Assembly (NCBI GenBank): GCA_028818755.1
Contig: JAPPNF010000011.1
Coordinates: 1-64,000 of the forward strand
Reading direction: 5' to 3'
DNA: 64,000 nt
From: Deltaproteobacteria bacterium
GTDB taxonomy: Bacteria; Desulfobacterota; Binatia; UBA9968; JAJDTQ01
Made by a program: the position numbers and the translations under genes
In this document: positions 28,651 through 38,027 of the stretch, piece by piece
Layout of the letters: every line of letters starts with the position of its first letter
Numbering within the stretch: position 1 is the stretch's first letter
Notes under the pieces: generated by a model
Told to the model about the DNA's origin: nothing
What the model saw: the letters and a program-made list of their open reading frames with translations, nothing else
Database searches by the model: none

Positions 28651-28677
28651 CGCGGGCGGCTTTGAAACCCGCCCGCG
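28651..28677. repeat. Palindromic repeat (copy 2, GGGCGGCTTTGAAACCCGCCC core)
   Basis: CGCGGGCGGCTTTGAAACCCGCCCGCG in a CDS gap. Confidence 0.8.
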
Positions 28678-28719
28678 CAAGTCATCGCGTTTCCTCCTTG
28701 GAAACCTGACGGGGTCTCT

Positions 28720-29664
28720 GTGAACCGTTACATCGTCCAGAAACTGATTTCCCTGCTGCTGGTGCAGTTCGGCATCTCGGTGGTGGTCTTCTACATGATC
28801 CGCCTGGTGCCGGGCGACGCCGTGGACTACATCTATGGACTGTACATGAGCTCCGGGCGCATCGAAGAAATCCGCGCGCTCTGGGGACTCGACCGCCCGC
28901 TCGTGGTCCAGTACGTCGAATGGATCGGCCGCGTGCTGCAACTCGACTTCGGGCGTTCCCTGATTTCCGGCTATCCCATCGCCGACGAGATCTTCTCGCG
29001 CCTGCCCGTGACGCTGCACCTGTCGTTCATGGCGGGGACGTGGAGCGTCATCTTCGGAGTGACCCTGGGTGTCATCGCCTCGCGGTACCCCAACGGCAAG
29101 ATCGACGGGATCGTCACGACCACCGGGATCCTCGGGCTGGCGATGCCGCATTTCTGGCTGGCCACGCTGCTGGTGCTGGTCTTTGCGGTCTACCTCAACA
29201 TCCTTCCCTCCGTCGGCTACGTGTCCCTGTTCGAAGATCCCGTCGAGAGCACGCTTTCCCTGATGCTGCCGTCCCTCGCCCTGGGCACGACCATGGCGGC
29301 GGCGGTGATGCGGATGGCGCGTTCGGCCATGCTGGACGTGCTCGGCCATGAGTACATCCGGACGGCGCGTGCGAAAGGAGTGCGCGAGCGCCGCGTGTTT
29401 TCCAGACATGCTCTGAGGAACGCCTTCATCCCCGTGCTGACGCTGATCGGCACCGAAACCGGCAAGCTGCTTGGCGGCTCGCTCATCATCGAGCAGATCT
29501 TCGCCATCCCCGGCATCGGCCAGTATGCGGTGGAAGCCGTGCTGAGCCGGGACTACCCGGTGCTTCAGGCCACCATGATCGTCATCGCCGGCAGTTACGT
29601 GATCATCAACACGCTGGCGGACATCGGCTACGGGTTGCTGGATCCACGGGTGCGGTATGACTAG
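28720..29664 (+). CDS. ABC transporter permease (DppB-like)
   Basis: MNRYIVQKLISLLLVQFGISVVVFYMIRLVPGDAV, EYIRTARAKGVRERRVFSRHALRNAFIPVLTLIG. Confidence 0.94.
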   Translation: MNRYIVQKLISLLLVQFGISVVVFYMIRLVPGDAVDYIYGLYMSSGRIEEIRALWGLDRPLVVQYVEWIGRVLQLDFGRSLISGYPIADEIFSRLPVTLHLSFMAGTWSVIFGVTLGVIASRYPNGKIDGIVTTTGILGLAMPHFWLATLLVLVFAVYLNILPSVGYVSLFEDPVESTLSLMLPSLALGTTMAAAVMRMARSAMLDVLGHEYIRTARAKGVRERRVFSRHALRNAFIPVLTLIGTETGKLLGGSLIIEQIFAIPGIGQYAVEAVLSRDYPVLQATMIVIAGSYVIINTLADIGYGLLDPRVRYD

Positions 29665-29665
29665 G

Positions 29666-29752
29666 CCCTCACCCGGCCTTCGGCCACCCTCTCCCAGAGG
29701 GAGAGGGGGTAATTTGACTCCCTCTCCCTCTGGGAGAGGGTAGGGGTGAGGG
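29666..29752. repeat. Head-to-head inverted pair of the CCCTCTCCC...GGGTGAGGG repeat
   Basis: CCCTCACCC...CCCTCTCCCAGAGGGAGAGGG...CCCTCTCCCTCTGGGAGAGGG...GGGGTGAGGG. Confidence 0.85.
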
Positions 29753-29816
29753 TCCCCTGGGAGCGCCATGACCACGCGCGCGAATATCAACCCGGTTGGG
29801 GGAGGGAGCTGACCCC

Positions 29817-30719
29817 GTGGCGGACGGCGCAAACACCACTGGTATTCGGCAGCAGCCGGCGACGCGCCGCCGCGAAGGCCCCGGGCGGGCGTGGCGCCGC
29901 TTCGTGCGCCACCGTCCGGCCGTGGTGGGCCTGGCGGTCATAGTGGTGTATCTCCTGGCCGCGCTCTTGGCTGACGTGTTGGCGCCCTATGATCCGCTCG
30001 ACATGGGCGCCGGGCCGCGGCTCGAAGGGCCGGACGCCGCCCACTGGTTCGGCACCGACGAGTTCGGACGGGACGTGCTCAGCAGGGTGATCTACGGCGC
30101 CCGCATCGCCTTCGTCGTGGGGGTGCTCTCGGCCACGGGCGCCGCGGTGGTGGGCATGTTCATCGGCGTGCTCGGGGGCTATTACGGCGGCTTGCTGGAC
30201 CGCGGGGTCACCATGCTCATCGACCTCGTCTTCGCGTTTCCCACGATCCTCCTTGCCATTGCGGTAGCGGCGTTTCTCACCGGCGGGGGCATGCCGCCCT
30301 CGGTGCCGGTCATCATCGCCCTCTGCGTGGTGCAGGCGCCGCACTTCGCCCGGGTCGCGCGCGGGGCTACCCTCGCGATCAAGGCCCAGCCGTTCGTGGA
30401 GGCCGCCCAGGTGCTGGGGGGCTCCCATCCGCGCATCATCCGCAGCCACATCGCCCCCAACGTGGTCGCGCCGTTGCTGGTGCAGTTCGCCCTGTCCTTC
30501 TCCTACGCCATCCTCGCGGAATCGTCCCTGAGCTTCCTCGGCGTAGGGCACCCGCCGCCGGCGCCCTCCTGGGGCGCCATGCTGACCGGAGCCTACGGTT
30601 ACGTGGAGAGGGCTCCATGGGCCGCGTTTTTCCCTGGAATGGCCATTACGCTGCTCATTCTGGGATTCAACATACTGGGTGATGGGCTGAGAGATTATTT
30701 CGATCCTACAAGGCGTTAG
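29817..30719 (+). CDS. ABC transporter permease (DppC-like)
   Basis: HWFGTDEFGRDVLSRVIYGARIAFVVG, VEAAQVLGGSHPRIIRSHIAPNVVAPLLVQ. GTG start at 29817 inferred. Confidence 0.93.
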   Translation: MADGANTTGIRQQPATRRREGPGRAWRRFVRHRPAVVGLAVIVVYLLAALLADVLAPYDPLDMGAGPRLEGPDAAHWFGTDEFGRDVLSRVIYGARIAFVVGVLSATGAAVVGMFIGVLGGYYGGLLDRGVTMLIDLVFAFPTILLAIAVAAFLTGGGMPPSVPVIIALCVVQAPHFARVARGATLAIKAQPFVEAAQVLGGSHPRIIRSHIAPNVVAPLLVQFALSFSYAILAESSLSFLGVGHPPPAPSWGAMLTGAYGYVERAPWAAFFPGMAITLLILGFNILGDGLRDYFDPTRR

Positions 30720-30749
30720 GCGCCAATTCTCACTCAATGTGTCAACCAT

Positions 30750-30849
30750 GTCATTGCCGCGAAAGCGGGAATCCAGGAGGGGTGAGGCGGGGAATCAGGT
30801 CCGTTTCCGCCCTTCTCCACCCCTGGATTCCCGCTTCCGCGAGAATGAC
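30750..30849. repeat. MITE-like inverted repeat (GTCATTGCCGCGAAAGCGGGAATCCAGG ... CCTGGATTCCCGCTTCCGCGAGAATGAC)
   Basis: ~28-bp near-complementary arms enclosing a further imperfectly complementary interior. Confidence 0.8.
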
Positions 30850-30952
30850 GGGTTCCGCTTCCTGGAGGCAAGCTTGCGCATCCACCGGGGAGCCGTTATT
30901 GTCCATCAAGGCCAATTGAAGGCGCTTTTCACGCCCTTCCAGGAGGTGTCCA

Positions 30953-32620
30953 ATGCCAGAATCGAGCGTGTCGACACCGACTCCCACCGCCGACGTCGTC
31001 TTTGTCGGCGGCCCCATCGTAACCGTCAATGCCCGCGACGAGGTGGCCGAGGCGCTGGCGATCCGCGGCCGGAACATCCTTCGGGTGGGCAGCCGGGCCT
31101 ACGTCGAGCAGACCATCGGCCGGGAGACGGAGGTGGTGAACCTCGACGGACGCGCGGTGACCCCTGGGTTCATCGACAACCACATCCACATGACCAACGG
31201 TCAGCAGCGCCACTGGGTGGACTGCACCTACGCCGCCTGTCCGTCCATCGCGGACATCGTCGCCAGCGTCAAGGAGCGCGTCGCGCAGGTCAAGCCCGGC
31301 GAGTGGATCTGGGGCCGGGGCTTCCAGGCGACGCGCCTCACCGACCGGCGCAACCCCAACCGCTTCGACCTCGATCCGGTGTCGCCCGACAACCCGGTGG
31401 CCATCTCCAACCGCGAGTCCATGGGCTGGACCTTCAACACCGCGGGGTTGCGGCGCATGGGGGTCCAGGACGATACGCCCGACCCTCCCGGCGGCCCCAT
31501 GGAACGGGACGACCAGGACCGTCCGCTGGGTCCCATGTGGGACAACACCCGAACCGTGTTCATCATGCCGGTCTTGCCCAAGTGGGACGTGGACGAGATG
31601 ATGGACGGTTTTCAATGGATGGCGGAGGAGTTGAATCGCTACGGCGTCACCACGGCGTTCGAGGCCGCCATCCGCTACCGCAGGGACACGGCGGCCTTGC
31701 AGCGGTTGCACCGCCAGGCGGCGCCGAGCCTGCGCGTGGTCATGGGCCCGTACCCGGTGCACGGGACGGGTTGGGATCTCGAGGGCGCCGCCGGGAAGAT
31801 CTGGGAAACCGGTTTGGCGACCAACTACGGCACCGAGTGGCTCAAGCTCGGCGCGCTCCAGATCGGCATCGACGGCGGCGTGATCGGCCAGACCGCGGCC
31901 CTGTTCGAGCCCTACAGCAACGACCCGGAGGGGAAAAAGCTCGGGAGCTTCCGGCTCACCCAGGAGGTGGCCAACGACTTCATGGCGCAGGTCCAGGCCA
32001 ACGACTGGCAGGCCGGGCTCATCTGCCACGGCGACCACGGCATCCACCGGTCGCTGGAGGCCATCGCCCACGGCCGCGAGAAGGTGGCGGCGCACGACCT
32101 GCGCCACCGGCTGGAGCACGCCTACCTCTGGAACCCGCAAGTCATGGACCGCATGGCGGAGCTTGGCGTCATCTGGAACACGCAGCCACCGATCCTGGAG
32201 AGCATCGGCAGCGAAGGAGTCCACGGCCAGTGGGGCGAGCGGGCGCGCTACGCGTTCCCGTTCAAGTCGCTGACCGACCGCGGCGTCATCATCTCCGGCG
32301 GCTCCGACTGGCCCGTGGGCCTGTACAATCCGCTGCAGGGCATCGACATCCTGGTGAACCACCGCTTCGGACCGGAGGAGGGCGGCGAGGTGCTCAACGC
32401 GGACGAGGGCGTGAGCGTGCTGCAGGCCATCCGGATCTATACCTACAACTGCGCCTATACGTCCTTTGACGAAGATCGGACGGGTTCGCTGGAGGAGGGG
32501 AAGGCGGCGGATCTGGCGCTCCTTTCGGAGGACATTCTCAGCGTGGAGCCAACCGCGATACGGGACATCAAGGTCGACCGCACCTACGTGGACGGCCGCC
32601 TCGTGTTCGAACGGTCGTAG
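30953..32620 (+). CDS. Amidohydrolase family protein (YtcJ-like), copy 2
   Basis: GRAVTPGFIDNHIHMTNGQQRHWVDCTYA, IGIDGGVIGQTAALFEPYSNDPEGK, CHGDHGIHRSLEAI, RHRLEHAYLWN, ISGGSDWPVGLYNPLQGID. Confidence 0.9.
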   Translation: MPESSVSTPTPTADVVFVGGPIVTVNARDEVAEALAIRGRNILRVGSRAYVEQTIGRETEVVNLDGRAVTPGFIDNHIHMTNGQQRHWVDCTYAACPSIADIVASVKERVAQVKPGEWIWGRGFQATRLTDRRNPNRFDLDPVSPDNPVAISNRESMGWTFNTAGLRRMGVQDDTPDPPGGPMERDDQDRPLGPMWDNTRTVFIMPVLPKWDVDEMMDGFQWMAEELNRYGVTTAFEAAIRYRRDTAALQRLHRQAAPSLRVVMGPYPVHGTGWDLEGAAGKIWETGLATNYGTEWLKLGALQIGIDGGVIGQTAALFEPYSNDPEGKKLGSFRLTQEVANDFMAQVQANDWQAGLICHGDHGIHRSLEAIAHGREKVAAHDLRHRLEHAYLWNPQVMDRMAELGVIWNTQPPILESIGSEGVHGQWGERARYAFPFKSLTDRGVIISGGSDWPVGLYNPLQGIDILVNHRFGPEEGGEVLNADEGVSVLQAIRIYTYNCAYTSFDEDRTGSLEEGKAADLALLSEDILSVEPTAIRDIKVDRTYVDGRLVFERS

Positions 32621-32663
32621 TCCACGGCCGGCGGCGAACAGGAGGCCCGGCAGCCTACGCCGC

Positions 32664-32698
32664 AGGGGGCGGGTTTCAAACCCGCCCGGGTGTGCGCC
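32664..32698. repeat. Palindromic repeat (copy 3)
   Basis: AGGGGGCGGGTTTCAAACCCGCCCGGGTGTGCGC. Confidence 0.8.
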
Positions 32699-32772
32699 GC
32701 GCTAGCGGCGATACGGGCATTCGGGGAGGCGTCTCCGCGGTTGCCGCCGGGCAGTGAAGACAGGAGGGAAGC

Positions 32773-33921
32773 ATGGCGTTGGCACTCATGGGCGCCCGCA
32801 TCATGACGGCGTCCGACGGGGTGATCGAGGAAGGCACGCTCGTGATCGAGGGGCGGACCATCGAAGCCGTCGGCGCCGATGTCCGGCCGCCCAAGGACGC
32901 CGAGGTCCAGGACCTGCGCGGCAAGGTGCTCATCCCCGGGATGATCGACGCCCACACCCACCTGGGCCTGTGCCAGGACGGCGTGGGGGCCAGCCAGAGC
33001 GACGAGGACGAAGTGGGCGATCCGGTGGTCCCGCACCTGCGGGCGCTGGACGCCATCAACCCCGAGGACATCGCCTTCCAGGACGCCCTGAAGGGCGGGG
33101 TCACCACCGTGGGCGTCATGCCCGGCAGCTTCAACGTCATCTGCGGCCAGCCCGCCGCGGTCAAGGTGGTGGGGCGTACGTTGGAAGAGATGCTGGTGCG
33201 CGCCCCGGTGGGCATGAAGATCGCCTTCGGGGAACGTCCCAAGCAGGTGTACGGCGGCATGAAGAAGAGCCCGATGACGCGCATGGGCATTGCCGCCATC
33301 CTGCGGGAAGGGCTGGCCCGTGCCCAGCTCTACGCGGCCGACGGCAACGGGCGGCGGGACCTGCGGCAGGAGGCCATGGTGCCGGTGGTCCGCAAGCAGA
33401 TCCCGCTGCGCGCCCACGCGCACCGGGCCGACGACATCATGACCGCCATCCGCATCGCGCGGGAGTTTGACCTCGATTTGATCATCGAGCACGGCACCGA
33501 CGGGTACAAGGTGGCCGGAGAGCTGGCGGAAGCCGGGGTCGGGGTGGTTCACGGCCCGTGGCTCAAGACCCGCGGCAACCTCGAGCAGTCGGGGCGCAGC
33601 CCGGACTCGCCCCGGATCTTGGTGGAGAACGGCGTGCTCACCGCCTTCTCCACCGATCACCCGGTGATCCCCATCCAGAACCACAGGATGCAGGGAATGA
33701 CGGCGGTGGAGCACGGCGTCAGCCCGGAGGAGGCACTCAAGGCGCTGACGCTCAATTCTGCCCGGCTCATGGGCATCGACGAGCGGGTGGGAAGCCTGGA
33801 GAAGGGCAAGGACGCGGACGTCGTGGTACTGTCGGGTCCGCCGTTCGACGCGGCGACGCAGGTGGAAGGCGTCATCGTGAACGGAACCGTTGGCTGGACA
33901 AGCGAGCCGGCGAGGATTTGA
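32773..33921 (+). CDS. Amidohydrolase family protein (imidazolonepropionase-like)
   Basis: LRGKVLIPGMIDAHTHLGLCQDG, LRAHAHRADDIMTAIRIAREF, IIEHGTDGYKV, AFSTDHPVIPI. Confidence 0.9.
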   Translation: MALALMGARIMTASDGVIEEGTLVIEGRTIEAVGADVRPPKDAEVQDLRGKVLIPGMIDAHTHLGLCQDGVGASQSDEDEVGDPVVPHLRALDAINPEDIAFQDALKGGVTTVGVMPGSFNVICGQPAAVKVVGRTLEEMLVRAPVGMKIAFGERPKQVYGGMKKSPMTRMGIAAILREGLARAQLYAADGNGRRDLRQEAMVPVVRKQIPLRAHAHRADDIMTAIRIAREFDLDLIIEHGTDGYKVAGELAEAGVGVVHGPWLKTRGNLEQSGRSPDSPRILVENGVLTAFSTDHPVIPIQNHRMQGMTAVEHGVSPEEALKALTLNSARLMGIDERVGSLEKGKDADVVVLSGPPFDAATQVEGVIVNGTVGWTSEPARI

Positions 33922-34017
33922 ACGCCGGATAGGACATGAGGGAAACTTCTCGGGTTACAGCGACTTCACGAAACTCGCGGGCCCGGGTTCTCCGCCCGCT
34001 GCAAGGGAGAAGAGACA

Positions 34018-34790
34018 TGAAACTTCAGAAAGCGTTCATCTGCACGGCATCCGTCGTTTTCGCCATCCTCTTCGCGGCCGCCGCCGTCCACGCGCAGGCC
34101 ATGAAGATCACCACCGCGGACGTGGCCTACGACGCGGACAACGCCAAGGTCAAGGGCTATCTGGCCAAGCCCGCGGACAAGAAGGCGCGTCCCGGGCTGA
34201 TCCTGATCCACGAGTGGTGGGGGCTCAACGACAACATCCGGGAGAACGCGCGCGCGTTCGCCGAGTTGGGTTACGTGGCCCTGGCGGTGGACCTTTACGA
34301 CGGCGAGATGGCGACGACGCCGGACGGTGCCCGCAAGCTGGCGGGAAGCGTGCGCAAGAACACGGACGCGGCGTTCGCCAACCTGAAGCAGGCCGTGAGC
34401 TACCTGAGCGGCCTCAAGGGGGAGGTGGACCCGGCGCGCATCGCCTCGGTGGGCTGGTGCTTCGGCGGCGGCTGGTCCTACCAGATGGCCAAGAACGACC
34501 TCGGCGTGAAGGCGTCGGTCATCTACTACGGCCGCTTCAACCCCGCCGACGACCTGAGCCGCATGCGCGCCACGATCCTCGGACACTTCGGCGAGACGGA
34601 CAGGGGCATCAAGGTGGACAACGTCCGCGAGTTCCAGGCGAAGCTCAAGACCCTCAAGGGCGACCACATGGTCTTCATCTATCCCAACGCGGGGCATGCC
34701 TTCGCCAATGCCGACAGCCGTAACTACGACAAGGCCGCGGCGGAGACCGCCTGGAAGCGGACCATGGAGTTCTTCCAGAAACACCTCTAG
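34018..34790 (+). CDS. Dienelactone hydrolase family protein (with signal peptide)
   Basis: LILIHEWWGLNDNIRENARAFAELGYVALAVDLYDG, GWCFGGGWSYQMA, HAFAN. Confidence 0.9.
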
Positions 34791-34825
34791 GAACAGAGAG
34801 GACACGGAACAGAGAGGACGCCGAC

Positions 34826-35194
34826 ATGGCACGCATTCGTCACATCGCCATACTCACGGACGACAAGGAGAAGCTGGTGGAGTATTACACCAGCGTGTTC
34901 GGGCTCAAGATTGTCAAGGGCGTGGGCACCGCCACCTACCTTTCCGACGGGCACGTGAACCTCGCCATCATCCCCAAGGGTCCGGAGGAGCAGGTGGAGG
35001 GGCATGCACTGGAGAGCGGCCTCAACCACATCGGTTTCGAGGTGGACGACGTGCAGGCCTTGAAACCGATGTCGGACCGGATGGGCGGCGCCGACGACGT
35101 CAGGAAACGGCCGCCCAACCGCGAGTCGGAGTATCGGGTGCAGGACCCGGACGGCAACCTTATCGACCTGTCGCAGCACGGCTGGCCGGTGTGA
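34826..35194 (+). CDS. VOC (glyoxalase/bleomycin-resistance) family protein
   Basis: RIRHIAILTDDKEKLVEYYTSVFGLKIVKG...HIGFEVDDV...VQDPDGNLIDL. Confidence 0.88.
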   Translation: MARIRHIAILTDDKEKLVEYYTSVFGLKIVKGVGTATYLSDGHVNLAIIPKGPEEQVEGHALESGLNHIGFEVDDVQALKPMSDRMGGADDVRKRPPNRESEYRVQDPDGNLIDLSQHGWPV

Positions 35195-35202
35195 CGGTAG
35201 TA

Positions 35203-35355
35203 GGCGTCCTTCGACTTCGTTCCGCTAGCGCTTCACTACGCTCAGGACGAACGGTGGTGGAACTGTCCTTTGTACGGGAGAAACGGTGGAGCAACGACCC
35301 TCACCGTTCGTCCTGAGCGTAGCCGCGCGCCAGCGCGGCGAAGTCGAAGGACGCC
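35203..35355. repeat. Long inverted repeat (53-bp arms), GGCGTCCTTCGACTTCG...CTACGCTCAGGACGAACGGT family
   Basis: Left arm 35203-35255 and right arm 35303-35355 are imperfect reverse complements around a ~47-bp loop. Confidence 0.85.
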
Positions 35356-35370
35356 GATCGGAGACTATGC

Positions 35371-37953
35371 ATGGCTGAACGGGAACGGGTGCTCTTGCCC
35401 GACGACGTATCTCCCAAGCGTTATGACCTGACCCTGAAACCCGACCTCGAGCGCTTTGCCTTCAGCGGCAGCGAGGCCGTGGAGATCGAGATAAAGGCGC
35501 CCACCCGTCGGGTGGTGCTGCACGCGACCGAGCTGGAGATCCACTCGGCGGCGCTGGAGCGGGACGGGGCCACCCTCGAGCCCGTGAGCATCGAGGCCAA
35601 CGAGGAGGAGGAGACCGTTGCGTTCGTCTTCGGCGAAACGCTGGACCCGGGTCCGGCGCGTCTTGCCATCGAGTTCACCGGGCTACTGAACGACAAGATG
35701 CACGGCTTCTACCGCGGCGTCTACCATCAGGACGGCGAGAAGCGCACCATGGCCGTGACCCAGTTCGAGGCCACCGACGCCCGGCGCGCCTTCCCGTGCT
35801 GGGACGAGCCCGCGCAAAAGGCCGTGTTCGCGGTGACCCTGGTGGTGCCGGAGGACCGGGTGGCGGTCTCCAACATGCCGCCCACCGATGTCGAGACCGG
35901 GGACGACGGGCTCAAGACCGTGCGCTTCGCCGATACCCCGGTGATGTCCACCTATCTCCTGGCTTTCGTCGTGGGCGAGTTCGACTACGTCGAGACCGAG
36001 ACGACGGAAGGCGTAACGGTGCGCGTCTACACGCCGGTGGGCAGACGCGAACAGGGGCGGTTCGCCCTGGACGTGGCCGCCCGCACGCTGTCTTTTTTCG
36101 ACGAGTACTTCGGCATCGCCTATCCGCTGCCCAAGATGGATCTCCTGGCGATCCCGGACTTCGCCGCCGGCGCCATGGAGAACTGGGGGGCGGTGACCTA
36201 CCGCGAGACCGCGATACTGGTGGATCCGGAGGAGTCGTCCGCGGGGACGCGGCAGCGGGTGGCCATCATCGTCGCCCACGAGCTGGCGCACCAGTGGTTC
36301 GGCAACCTCGTCACCATGGAGTGGTGGACGCACCTGTGGCTCAACGAGGGGTTCGCCTCGTGGATCGAGTTCCTGGCGGTGGACCACATGTTCCCGGAAT
36401 GGGACATGTGGACGCAGTTCGTCTACAGCGACTTCGGCCGCGCCCTGTCGCTGGACGGACTCAAGAGCTCCCACCCCATCGAGATAGAGGTGCGGGATCC
36501 CAAGCAGATCAGCGAGATCTTCGACGGCATCAGCTACAGCAAGGGCGCCTCGGTGATCCGGATGCTGGCCGCCTACCTGGGCGCGGACACGTTCCGCAGC
36601 GGGTTGCGGCGCTACCTCGAACGGCACCAGTACGCCAACGCCACCACCGAGGACCTCTGGCAGGCGCTGGCGGAAGAGTCCGGGAAGCCGGTGAAGCAGA
36701 TCATGGACACCTGGACCAAGCAGACCGGTTATCCGCTGCTGTCCGTGAACATGAAGCAGGGAGAGGTCGAACTTCACCAGACCCGGTTTTTCCTGAGCGG
36801 CGTCCCGGATCGGGACGACACCAGCCGGTGGTCGGTTCCCCTGGGCATCCGGACGGAGGGGGGACAGGACACGTTTCGGGTATTCGAGGAGGAGAGGACC
36901 ACCGTCGATTCGGGTAGCGGCAGGAGAGAATGGCTGAAGGTCAACCCCGATCAGACCGGCTTCTATCGGAGCAACTACAGCGCCGAGCTTTGGGACAGGC
37001 TGGCGGCCGCGGTAGGGGCTGGGGAGCTTCCCTCCGCCACCGACCGGCTGGGTCTCCAGAACGACGCCTTCGCCCTGGCGCGGGCCGGCTACCTCGATCC
37101 GGGCCGGCCCCTGGCGCTGGCGTCTTCCTATCGCAACGAGACCGACTACACGGTGTGGGCCGACCTGTCGGAGAACCTCCGGGCCTACGACATCCTCCTG
37201 TCGCACCGGTCCTGCCATGAGTCGTTTCGCGCCTACGCTCGGAGCCTGTACCAGACCATTCACACCAGCCTGGGTTGGGACGCCCGGCCCGGGGAAAGCC
37301 ACCTCACCAAGCTGCTCCGGCCCATGGTCATCGGGCTCCTGGGACGCTACGGCGATCCACAAGTGAACGCCGAAGCCTTGCGCCGGTTCGATGAGGGGAT
37401 CCGGGACGCGACACCGGTGGCGCCCGATCTCCGGATGGCGGTCTACGGTCAGGTCGTGGAGAGCCGCGGGCTGGAGGGATACGAGGCCGTGCTGCGGGTC
37501 TACCGCGAGGCCGAGCTTCACGAGGAGAAGAACCGTTGTCTGCGGGCCCTGGGGTGCAGCACGGATCTGGATCTGCTGCGGCGGACGCTGGACTTCTCGC
37601 TGTCCGACGAGGTCCGCGGGCAAGACACGCCGCTGGCGGTGGCCGGCGTCGCCATGAACCCGTTGGGACGGGATCTGGCCTGGAATTTCCTGCGCGAGAA
37701 ATGGGCCGAGTTCGATGACCGTTACGGGCAGGGCGGGTTCATCATCGCCCGGATCGTGTCCATCACCACCGAGGACTTCACCACCCTGGAGAAGGCCGCG
37801 GAGGTGGAGTCCTTTTTCGAATCGCATCCCGCGCCCGCGGCGACGCGCACGGTACGGCAGTCCCTGGAACGTATCCGCTCCAACGCGCTGTGGCTCGAGC
37901 GGGACGGCGACGCCATCGCCGGGTGGCTCGACGCTTATGAGCCGGCACCGTAG
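35371..37953 (+). CDS. M1-family aminopeptidase
   Basis: GAMENWG, VAHELAHQWFGNLVTMEWWTHLWLNEGFASWIE (HEXXH-x18-E). Confidence 0.95.
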   Translation: MAERERVLLPDDVSPKRYDLTLKPDLERFAFSGSEAVEIEIKAPTRRVVLHATELEIHSAALERDGATLEPVSIEANEEEETVAFVFGETLDPGPARLAIEFTGLLNDKMHGFYRGVYHQDGEKRTMAVTQFEATDARRAFPCWDEPAQKAVFAVTLVVPEDRVAVSNMPPTDVETGDDGLKTVRFADTPVMSTYLLAFVVGEFDYVETETTEGVTVRVYTPVGRREQGRFALDVAARTLSFFDEYFGIAYPLPKMDLLAIPDFAAGAMENWGAVTYRETAILVDPEESSAGTRQRVAIIVAHELAHQWFGNLVTMEWWTHLWLNEGFASWIEFLAVDHMFPEWDMWTQFVYSDFGRALSLDGLKSSHPIEIEVRDPKQISEIFDGISYSKGASVIRMLAAYLGADTFRSGLRRYLERHQYANATTEDLWQALAEESGKPVKQIMDTWTKQTGYPLLSVNMKQGEVELHQTRFFLSGVPDRDDTSRWSVPLGIRTEGGQDTFRVFEEERTTVDSGSGRREWLKVNPDQTGFYRSNYSAELWDRLAAAVGAGELPSATDRLGLQNDAFALARAGYLDPGRPLALASSYRNETDYTVWADLSENLRAYDILLSHRSCHESFRAYARSLYQTIHTSLGWDARPGESHLTKLLRPMVIGLLGRYGDPQVNAEALRRFDEGIRDATPVAPDLRMAVYGQVVESRGLEGYEAVLRVYREAELHEEKNRCLRALGCSTDLDLLRRTLDFSLSDEVRGQDTPLAVAGVAMNPLGRDLAWNFLREKWAEFDDRYGQGGFIIARIVSITTEDFTTLEKAAEVESFFESHPAPAATRTVRQSLERIRSNALWLERDGDAIAGWLDAYEPAP

Positions 37954-37983
37954 GGGCGGGTTTCAAACCCGCCCGTGCCCGCA
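37950..37983. repeat. Palindromic repeat (copy 4)
   Basis: GTAGGGGCGGGTTTCAAACCCGCCCGTGCCCGC; overlaps the 35371-37953 stop codon region. Confidence 0.85.
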
Positions 37984-38027
37984 CCATTGCCCGGCACGGA
38001 CAACATAACGAGAAAGGGAGATACTTC

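Noticed and set aside
35683-37827. 714-aa minus-strand ORF antisense to the M1 aminopeptidase
   Set aside because: Long only because of high GC; the opposite strand carries GAMEN and HEXXH zinc-peptidase motifs.
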